A DNA stretch of 64,000 nt from Nymphaea colorata (lineage: Eukaryota; Streptophyta; Magnoliopsida; Nymphaeales; Nymphaeaceae): positions 4,585,544-4,649,543 of the forward strand of contig NC_045151.1 of the NCBI RefSeq assembly GCF_008831285.2, in the 5' to 3' direction. Positions 56,256-64,000 of this stretch are shown in pieces. The stretch's first letter is position 1, and every line of letters starts with the position of its first letter. The notes under the pieces were generated by a model that was given only the letters and a program-made list of their open reading frames with translations, had not been told where the DNA came from and did no database searches. The translations under genes were made by a program, and so were the position numbers.

Positions 56256-56663
56256 ATTTTTTATTTGGTACTAGAATAGAATAAGGACATAAGGTTGCCA
56301 GAAAGGGCGTGTATCAATGGTTATGGTAGGGTGATATCAACAGTCATGTGTGGCTATCAAATTTGGGGTTTTTAAAACTCCATGTATAATGTTTGATGTT
56401 TTGGAAATGTATAGTATAAAACATAGTGTTCTTCTTATCTAACACTGCTTGATGGATAGCATAATGCAAAGAACATAAATGCCTTTTTTGGACACTCTAG
56501 GAATGGGATATGACAAACTTTATTTGCCTGCCTTAGCCCGTGTTATGCATTTCATAAAAATAGCACACGCAAAACATGAAATGCTGCTTCTTTGCTAGGA
56601 AGCCAAATCAGCATTTGGTAAGAGGAACATTGGGTTCTCTTTGGTCATGTCTTCCATCAACTA
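56256..56663 (+). other. Likely upstream region of TIR copy B
   Basis: About 400 bp missing from copy A. It contains 'aggatagaataagg'-like wording, 'agggtgatatcaac' and 'gcacacgcaaaacatgaaatgctgc' (also in module E). No clear TATA box could be assigned. Confidence 0.4.
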
Positions 56664-57255
56664 ATGAAGGATTTCTTGCAGCAAGATGTCCTCCTCAAAT
56701 TTTTGAGGAAATTTTCTGCCAAACAAAATGTTAATAGAGGAATTAGAGGAAACAAGGAGGCAGGGGAAGGGGTGGAGCCATTAACTCCTTCACCCTCTTC
56801 ACCAAGTGTGGTGGATCTGAGTCTGAAGTGTTTCTCAGCTTCAGGGGCGAAGACACCAGAAAGTGTTTCATTGGACATCTTTATGAGGAACTCGAGGAGA
56901 ATGGTATTTCCACCATCATAGACAGCAGAAAGTTGGAAAAGGGGGAGGATATCGAGAAACTATTTGAATACATAGAGAGGTCCAAGATCTTTGTCCTCGT
57001 CTTATCCAAATGCTTTGCAGAATCGAAATGGTGCTTGAAAGAGGTGACCAAAAGTGTGGAGTGTGGGAAGGAGATAATGCCGGCCTTGGCATGGAAACTT
57101 CCGGTGCTCGAAATAGGTGAACTGGCCCTTCAAATCTGCATTTAAGAATTTTCAATCCAACAAGAAGCAAGACCAAGCGGAGGTGAGGAAATGGAGGAAA
57201 GCACTGAAGAAAGTCAGAAATCTCTCTGGCTTCAATTTGATCAGGGACATGAATG
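56664..57255 (+). pseudogene. TIR-domain (TIR-NLR type) exon, copy B, broken
   Basis: An ATG at 56,664 opens a 50-residue leader-like stretch (MKDFLQQDVLLKFLRKF.., ending TPSPSSPSVV). The TIR domain itself is in another frame from about 56,812: GSESEVFLSFRGEDTRKCF, then IGHLYEELEENGISTIIDSR, KLEKGEDIEKLFEYIERSKI, FAESKWCLKEVTKSVE. The TIR frame has a stop (tag) about 80 bp upstream and no ATG of its own, so an indel separates leader and domain. A 4-base loss near 57,087 shifts the frame again, so IIP.FF.. is destroyed. The end (NWPFKSAFKNFQSNKK..ALKKVRNLSGFNLI) follows in a third frame to a possible donor aatg|gttat at 57,255. The expected SKWCLKE helix with the conserved Trp is intact, as is the part expected to hold the NADase-loop Glu (KWCLKEV). 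No NB-ARC follows. Non-functional as it stands. Confidence 0.85.
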
Positions 57256-57640
57256 GTTATATGTCTTTGTCTCTCTCTCTCTCTTGCTCTTTCTCTAGAA
57301 TAATTAAAATTTAATGAGATCTCTCTTTCTGCTTGTGTTGTCCCTACGTCATGTTCGGCTAGTATTTAGATATTTTTCCATTAAAATCATTATCTTATCA
57401 TCTATATTAATCTAACACATTGTCTACTATTGAAGTTTCTCAAATTCATCTTCCAGTTACTTGCTTTACTTAATTAACCGGGACATATCCTTGAAGCTAC
57501 TACTAGTTAAAAGTGAGAAAATTTAAGACGTGATTTTGTGTTGAGGCTACTATATAGATATAAATATATATTGGCCGATTGGTCAATTAGTTGGTGGGTC
57601 ACTTGGTTCAACTTTTTTTTTCTTTGGCATAAAAATATAT
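57256..57640 (+). other. Former intron/flank with the empty retrotransposon site
   Basis: Aligns with 9,726-10,000 up to 'ctcaaattca' at about 57,445, then continues 'tcttccagttacttgc'. This fixes the left end of the retrotransposon in the other locus. No NB-ARC exon is present. Confidence 0.6.
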
Positions 57641-57802
57641 AATATATCGTTCTATAAGACATAGTTTCCTTGAAATATAAATCATAAATTGTTCACCTTT
57701 TTGGAAAATTCATTTTTATAAGTAACAGCTCATTAACCATGTAAAGAAATTAAAAAAATTTTCATAATCAATGCATGTAACACACACACACCCGTACATA
57801 TC

Positions 57803-57850
57803 TAAAATATTTTGGAATATATATTTTTATATATATTCCAAAATATTTTA
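57803..57850. repeat. Perfect 22 bp inverted repeat with 4 bp loop
   Basis: The left arm at 57,803-57,824 begins TAAAATATTTTGGAATA, the loop is TTTT, and the right arm at 57,829-57,850 is its exact reverse complement. The GG/CC pair inside makes it more than a TA run. It is not present at the matching place of copy A2. Confidence 0.85.
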
Positions 57851-58657
57851 TATATTAGTTTCATTTCTTTAATTTTTCACGGCAGTAAAAAAAACATAAA
57901 AGCTTTAAAGCTACTAAACTAGCTTAGAGTCTTTTATTGATAATTCTAGTACTTCACAAGGTATGACATTATTTTTCCATTAAAATATAAATTATAAATT
58001 GTTCAACTTTTTGAAAAATTTATTTATAAGTAAAACATCATTAACAAGTGTGTAAAAAAATTATGAGACCTGTTTTCCAAATGAATAAGAAGAAAATTTA
58101 TAAAATAATTCGTTTGAACTGTGAAAATTTCTTTGTATGAATTCTTTAACCCTTGCAGCCGGTATATTGTGAACCGATAATTTTTTAGTGATTTCATTGG
58201 TTGATTACCCACAATCTACATAAATGTTGTTTAATAAATCTCTTTTTTTTTCTGTCTGATGTACATATTGGTAGGTACGAGATCCATAAATATTCATTTT
58301 AGTTGTTGATATTTCCAAGATGGATGGGTGAGAAAATTACCCAACCACATGAAAAATCTACAGTTAATTTTCATTCTTGTTTTAACTTTTTTAATCCTCC
58401 TGATGCTTCTTGTATTAACTGAAATCCTAATTGGACAATGCGAACTGAGTTATTAGCCGATTGAGCGATTTAGTAGGGAGTTCACAAGCTTTCACATCTT
58501 TTTTTCCTTGGCATAAAATTGTGAATTATATATCATTCAAGTACTTCACAGGGGATGGCATAATTTTTTCGTAAAAATATTTTGAAAATTTTATTTTATA
58601 AGTAACACCTTGTTAACCTTGTAACACAATTAATTAAATGTCTCATGATCAATGAAC

Positions 58658-58660
<3 letters not shown>

Positions 58661-58692
<32 letters not shown>
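58661..58692. repeat. (TA)n tract
   Basis: Counterpart of 26,742-26,774. Confidence 0.95.
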
Positions 58693-58696
<4 letters not shown>

Positions 58697-58887
58697 GAAA
58701 TCTGGTGAGCCTTTTCTGCCTCTGAAAAATAGCTCTCCATGAGTTAGAGAAAGTTTGGAAAGTACACATTGGTGATCTACTCAATAAAGCAACTAACTGA
58801 CCAATGATACATATCTGATACTAGTGAAAATCCATTGTCCAACCTTCCCAGTCAGATTGAACATCTTCATAAACTTCTTGAATATGT

Positions 58888-59343
58888 GAATGAGGTACAG
58901 GAAGACAGTTAGTCAAGATTACCCAAGCCTCCATGAGACAGGTAGACACAATGTAAGAACATTAGCAATCTCAGTCAATTGACAAGCTGCAAATGGAAAA
59001 GAAAGCAAGAATTCAGAAGACATGTAGATTATTCTACCGTCTGATTTTTTTTTAAAGCAAAAGTACTGAATGTGACTAAAAGATTGTTTCGTCACTATTG
59101 GAAACATGGAACAATCGGTTTTTTTGTTTACAATTACAAAAGAATTATACATACCATGTGAATTCTTGCTTCCCTTTCCATTTTCAGCTTTCCAATGGAT
59201 TGAGAAGATCCACCACTGTCTTATTGTTAATGTTCTTACATTGTATATAATTTCTTGTCTCATGAATTCTAGGGTGCAGCTAGCCAACTGTTTTCCCGAA
59301 GTCTACATCAAGTGAAGCACAAAAGCCATGTTATGCCTTATTT
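58888..59343. repeat. FB1 foldback, copy 11
   Basis: Same shortened left arm as copy 3 (gaatgaggtaca|ggaagacagttag). The right arm is complete. A 122-codon minus frame (58,919-59,287) and a 69-codon plus frame occupy the two arms. Confidence 0.8.
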
Positions 59344-59416
59344 ATTTTGCTTATAACCTTATCATGTCTGTCTCCCTCTTTACATTTTACTAGGTCACCT
59401 TTTCGAGATGAAAAGC

Positions 59417-59434
59417 ATTATATATACATACATA

Positions 59435-59468
<34 letters not shown>

Positions 59469-59479
59469 CATACATATAT
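59417..59479. repeat. (TA)n tract with ACATA interruptions
   Basis: Follows FB1 copy 11 as usual. Confidence 0.9.
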
Positions 59480-60268
59480 TCTGGCTGACTGCTCTAGTTA
59501 GTTTGCTAGTCCTTGTTAAATGTGCTCATGATTACTCCAAGTTCTTCAAAAGCGCGCGAACCAAGGCTTAATTTTTCAGTCTTGCAATTTTGTTATAGTT
59601 TTCGTATTATCCTTTTCTGGAATTTGACATAGAATTAGAATTGAATGGACTGTTTCAAATTTTGAAATTAATTTCTTCATTTTATTCACATTATTTAATC
59701 TTATGAATGTGAGCTGTAACCATTGATCATTTGTAAGATTTTCTCACCATCACTCAAAAGTTGAAGCTAGGGCTGGCACATAATGATCCACATTGCAAAG
59801 TGTAAAGAATCAATCATGTGATTTTTCTTAACCAAAGGACCTAAAATTTATTTCTAACATCTTCGAGAGTCTGCCGGCAGCCATGCATTGGAACTTTTCT
59901 TTACAAAATCATACACTTGTCCACATGGTATGGATGGTGAAGGGAACCATTTCCGTGTCCCAATCAATATGCAACAGTGATATTGCTATGGAAGAATTTG
60001 ATGGACACTGTCCCACCGAACGAAACGGAAGCTTTGAGTTGCAGCCAATTCATTGAACATACATTTTGACAATATAAGGGCCGCAGCAAGCTATCTGTTA
60101 TTGTTTTCAGGAAAGGAAAGAGAGCAGATTGTTGTCCACACACAAAATTTAAAGCTTATGAGTGCCAAAGGGAGGAACAAGAGGGAAGGCCTTAATAGGA
60201 AAACATCAAGCGAAATAGACACACCAATACCTCTCTCTCCCTCTCCTAAGAGAAGAAGATGATGGAAA
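59480..60268. repeat. Module J, copy B2
   Basis: Counterpart of 27,546-28,368, ending 'ctctctctccctctcctaag'. Here it stops at 'gaagaagatgatgg' and new sequence begins. Confidence 0.6.
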
Positions 60269-60442
60269 TTGACGTTATTTAATTCAGTATTGGAGTTGGA
60301 TGGACTAATATTCAATTATATGGGGCAGCTTCATGAGACCTGGGTAGCTGTCTCTTTATATATTTAGTGTTTCATGGAAAAATAAAATCTTCTGCGTGTT
60401 TGCTGCTGCCCATGCAAAATGAACTCATGAACTGCACAAAAA
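60269..60442. other. Flank of LINE fragment; no gene
   Basis: Low-copy AT-rich sequence ending 'gaactgcacaaaaactagg'. Possibly part of the LINE 3' region; no poly-A tail or target duplication was found. Confidence 0.4.
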
Positions 60443-60850
60443 CTAGGAGTCACTAATCAGTGGAAGGTTGCAGGGGGCAGGTTTGGTGTGGAAGCCACTA
60501 TGTACCTCCCATTTGACTTGGGATCCGATTGTGTTCCATGCTGAGAATATGTGCCACCACATGGAAGAACAGCCTGGGTAAGAGTTGATGATCCACGGGC
60601 TTTTGCGAGCTTTGTATCTGGCTCTTATCATATTCAAGCAAAGGGAATCATTTTGCAGGGCTTTGCAAATCAAAGCTGCAAGAGATGCATGGTTAAAGTC
60701 AGTTAGCCTCCTTAAACCTATCTTACCTTTCTCTTTCGAGAGGCAAAGGTGGGGCATCTGACCGGATGGCTATTGCGGCAAATTTCATTGTCTCCCTCAA
60801 TGAAATTATCACATGTCCATGCCCGTTCAATTTTTTGAAGGATGGAAGGT
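60443..60850 (-). mobile_element. LINE (non-LTR) ORF2 C-terminal fragment
   Basis: The minus-strand frame 60,757-60,443 reads GKIGLRRLTDFNHASLAALI followed by CKALQNDSLCLNMIRARYKA and SPWIINSYPGCSSMWWHIFS. This is the conserved segment after the reverse transcriptase in plant L1-type LINE proteins (GLGIRxLxxFNxALLxKxxWR..). An adjacent, frame-shifted stretch up to about 60,850 gives LVFKIPPSILQKIERAW, the preceding segment. Only about 130 codons remain; inactive. Confidence 0.7.
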
Positions 60851-60980
60851 GGGATCTTAAAGACAAGCCCTTATATGGCCTCACGTAAAACAGAGTTCTA
60901 GCGACCCATCACTCTTGGGAAACATGCCTTTCTCCTCTTGTCTTCCAGCTGGACAATGCTAAAATCTAAAATTTTAGACT
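60851..60980. other. Junction between LINE fragment and M2
   Basis: Contains a module H/D echo ('ggcctcacgtaaaacagagttctagcgacccatcactct') and a short palindrome (tctaaaattttaga) at about 60,965. Confidence 0.45.
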
Positions 60981-61530
60981 GTGACACAAATATTAATATT
61001 AAAATCTAAAATTTCTATTACTGATATCAAATACATTATGACAGAAGCTTTTTTACTTATGCATATAGGTTCCAAATTTGAATCATTTGCTACACCAATG
61101 CTAGAACCATATCACCCATTGTGTACGTCTATGTCATCTTTGTTTTTAAATGATGTTGGCAGTCAGGTTTTTTGGCCAACTCTATTCTCTCAAATAAAGC
61201 ACAAGCACATATTAGGAAAACTTAGATACAAATACTCGAAATTTGGAAAGTGCAATTGGTAGGGGTAAATGATAAGTGGCCTTCGATGTAAACAACAATA
61301 TTGGAACCTGAAATTGTCATTCTTTTCATGGTTGCATCGAAAATGTATACAACGATATTGAAACGTAAAATTGCCATTCTTGTTTTATGCATCGAAACTT
61401 GTGTTTTTTTTACTTATGCACATAACGTTGCCTGAAACATTATTTTTCAATATCTTTCTGCTCACATATATTTTTTTCTATAAATTTGATTGTTGAAGCT
61501 GGAGAAATCCAAGTATCATACAGAGCTTGC
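60981..61530. repeat. Module M2, copy 11
   Basis: Complete. From here to about 62,940 the order parallels 34,271-36,160 (M2, FB1, TA-CA tract, modules F and E). Confidence 0.75.
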
Positions 61531-61654
61531 AAATGTATGGTATTCATTTATTGATTAATTGTTTTTAGTATTACATGTTTCTGTTGTTGTTTAATGATTA
61601 CAATTCGTTTTCTACTTGATAAGAGATAATAAATTAAAAAGTGAAAGTTATTTA

Positions 61655-62174
61655 AATGAGGTACGTGGCCTTTATGCTTCACTTGGTTTAGACTTCTAGA
61701 AGACAGTTAGTCAAGATTACCCAAGCCTCCATGAGACAGGTATAAAGAATGTAAGAACAATAGCAATAACACACTAGTGGGTCTTCTCAGTCCATTGTGA
61801 AGCAGAAAATGGAAAAGGAAGCAAGAATTCAGAAGGCATGTAGATTAATTCTATTCTACAGTAGGCATTTTTTGTAAGCAAAAGTATTGATTGTGACATG
61901 GGATCACGTAGCTGGAAGGCATTGTTTCATCGGCATTGGAACCATGGAACAATCAGTACTTTTCCTTACAATTACAATAGAATTATGCATAACTTCCTTC
62001 CTTTGCCATTTTTAACTTGTCAAAGGATGGACAAGGACCCACCAGTGGCTTAGTGCTAATGTTGTTATATTGTGTATAATTCCGGTCTCATGGAGTCTTG
62101 GGTGCAGCTGAATAGCCGTTTTCCCAAAGTCCAAGCCATGTGAAGCACAAAACCTATGCATGTTATACCTCATT
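61655..62174. repeat. FB1 foldback, copy 12 (short loop)
   Basis: Left arm aaatgaggtacgtggccttt; right arm ends 'gtgaagcacaaaacctatgc..ttatacctcatt'. The arms still pair along their full length, with more mismatches than copies 2, 8 and 9. Confidence 0.85.
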
Positions 62175-62245
62175 TATTTTCAGTATAAACTCTATCATGT
62201 ACGTCGCTCCTTTACCATCTACTAAATCACCTTTTGAGAAGAAAA

Positions 62246-62250
<5 letters not shown>

Positions 62251-62298
<48 letters not shown>
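62251..62298. repeat. (TA)n-(CA)n microsatellite
   Basis: Same compound form as 35,494-35,536. Confidence 0.95.
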
Positions 62299-62300
<2 letters not shown>

Positions 62301-63259
62301 CAGATTGCTAAAAACTGGAAACCTGACATTAAAAGGCAATCGCAATTAATAGCATTGTTGACCATTTATTGTGTTTTTTTTTATTTTTTTACCTCCACAT
62401 ACGAGAGTGAATAAAATGAAGCCACCACCACATGAGCAGATATACAAAAGTTTAGGAGAAAAATCGAGGCTCATTTATAGGAATATATCCGAAGTTATGG
62501 GGCTCAAATGAAAATTGTAAAAAGTAAAGTGGATAAATGGATGATGCGCTGCATGGGCTCCCACATGGTGCTCAATAATTTACACTCTCAAGAATGAGCA
62601 ATGGTACGGGCACAGGTACTCACCATCGGAAAAATATCAGGAATCTTTTTTTCCTCAATTTTTACTTTATTTATCCACTTACTCATTTTTTAGAAATATT
62701 TGCTAGTGGAAGATCCGGACATGAGTTCTAGTGGACCCACTATGACAAACCCATTCCCTACCCAAGAAAGAACTGAATAAAGTAAATGTGGTATCCAGAC
62801 AATCTTCAGCAACACAAACAAGCTTTATGTTTTATCTCTTTTTTTAAAATTTTTTTGAAGAGTTGTTTAGCAATTGGAACATGAGTGTTATCAAGTTGTA
62901 TTAAACTTTAGGATAGATTCATGAAACACTACCTTCATGATACACTTCTTATCCTATATTTATTTTTTTCATATCTGATTTTTCACATGATAGGTTTTGA
63001 AAATAACCAAACACATCAAAACTCTTGAGATAGTATCACTCTCATTTAAATTCATCAATCCTTCTGCACTAATGATTCCCAAAGGCAATATGGCCTCATG
63101 TAAAACAGAGTTTCAAAGACCAATCACTCTTGTCCAACAGATAGTATGTAACCTATTCTTGATTGAAGTTTGAAACTATTAATAGATCAATCTGGTTAAG
63201 TAATTCATATCTCACGATTATGGAAGTTGATATCAAGTTTCATGACTGATCCCATTTTA
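62299..63259. repeat. Modules F, E and H remnants
   Basis: 'aaactggaaacctgacatta' (F), 'gaagatccggacatgagttc' with CACTATGACAAACCCATTCC (E, 62,738), 'aattggaacatgagtgttatc' (compare 35,960), 'caatatggcctcatgtaaaac' (H). No gene. Confidence 0.55.
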
Positions 63260-63707
63260 GAAATACAGGATTTGAATCTAGGTCCAAATGTGATTACAAG
63301 GAGCACCTAAAAGAAATGGATTTAAGTAATTGAAAATGTAATGCATATGATATATATTCAAGAAATTCAATAGCTTCTTTCTTTCATTAACTGAAATCCT
63401 AACTTTTCTTCTTGAAAGAAGCATGGATGGAGCCATGATATATTTAACTGCAGTATATATTGATCGAATATGAGGACTTTGAAACTGACTTATTGGCTGA
63501 TCAGTCAATTGGTTTCTAGATCACAAGGTACGACAATAGTTTTTTTCATCTTTGACATAAATAATATAAATAATAATAATCATTATAGTACTTCACCTGA
63601 TCTAACATAATTTATTCTTGAAAATATAAATCATAAATTGATCACCTTTTTGAGAATTTTATTTTATAAGTAAAACATGTAACAAAATTAATTAAATGTC
63701 TCATGGT
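63260..63707. repeat. Module D, copy 5
   Basis: 'gattacaaggagcacctaaa' through 'gatggagccatgatata' to 'taaatgtctcatggtcaaagc'; no TA tract at the end. Confidence 0.65.
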
Positions 63708-64000
63708 CAAAGCATTCATTGCCGCATGCTTTTTTACTTGTGCGTATTGCTTCTAAATTTGAATAATTTTCTGCACTAGTGCAAGAACTATATCACCCAT
63801 TGTATAGTTCTATAACATCTAGTTTTTACTTGTGTGTATAGCTTCCAAATTTTTACTTATGTGTGTAATGTTGATATATTGAAACCTGAGTTTCTTTACT
63901 AATGCATATAATGTTGCCTGAAACATTATTTTACATTATCTTTCCTACTCACATATGTTCTTTCTATAAATTTGATTTTTGAAGGACAATTCCTAGTATT
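63708..64000. repeat. Module M2, copy 12 (internally deleted, cut by window edge)
   Basis: The middle with the two 'aatattgaaacc' units is missing: after 'tagttctataacatctag' it jumps to 'tttttacttgtgtgtatagc', then 'gaaacctgagtttctttact'. The end runs out of the window at 'ggacaattcctagtatt'. Confidence 0.65.

Larger units (their letters stand above)
57641..60268. repeat. Older duplicated block, copy B2
   Basis: Counterpart of 25,746-28,365 (see there). It directly continues the second TIR locus, so the order TIR, D tail, FB1, TA, module J was probably the arrangement before the retrotransposon landed in the first locus. An extra D-type phrase (57,945-58,030) is duplicated within it. Confidence 0.75.

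Overview
The window looks like nuclear DNA of a flowering plant, from a decayed, repeat-built region. It is AT-rich, full of (TA)n tracts, and carries a Ty3/gypsy element of the plant Tat/Ogre type, a plant LINE fragment and two TIR-domain (disease-resistance type) fragments. TIR-type resistance genes argue against a grass. The TIR wording (SKWCLKEV, ALKKV.NLSGF) recalls flax-L6-like TIR proteins, which are common in early-diverging angiosperms and many dicots. I cannot name the species. I see no intact protein-coding gene, no tRNA or rRNA and no CRISPR.

Layout. Nearly all of the window is a patchwork of a few repeat modules in a recurring order: M2 (about 500 bp, 12 copies); FB1, a long imperfect inverted repeat of about 450-570 bp with arms of about 200-250 bp (12 copies, 10 with both arms); a (TA)n tract; module F; module E; FB2, a second foldback of about 490 bp bounded by (TA)n on one or both sides (5 copies); module H; and module D. 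1-3.3 kb is a degenerate set of these modules. 3.28-8.10 kb is near-identical to 48.76-53.63 kb, a recent 4.8 kb segmental duplication. 8.1-10.0 kb matches 54.87-57.44 kb much less well, and both stretches end in a broken TIR exon.

At 10,001 a Tat/Ogre-type retrotransposon (10,001-24,367, minus strand) sits in the sequence downstream of the first TIR exon. The second TIR locus still has an empty site. The element has a complete 2.8 kb 3' LTR, a gag-pol with a second RNase H, an extra ORF upstream of gag, and a truncated 5' LTR. All its reading frames are broken. 25.7-28.4 kb pairs with 57.6-60.3 kb at intermediate divergence. 28.4-43.6 kb is more module copies. At 43,604-46,691 a GC-richer 3,088 bp insertion with TG...CA ends and a GGACC target duplication looks like a solo LTR whose first 300 bp read as the tail of a gypsy pol frame. 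60.44-60.85 kb is a LINE remnant. 60.9-64 kb is one more M2-FB1-(TA)n-F-D unit.

No genes work together here. The region is best read as a degraded TIR-NLR neighbourhood multiplied by local duplication and colonised by transposons. Its most distinctive content is the two foldback families. FB1 could in principle be transcribed into long hairpin RNAs, but nothing in the sequence proves that it is. Module boundaries were set by eye and are good to roughly 5-30 bp unless a motif fixes them.
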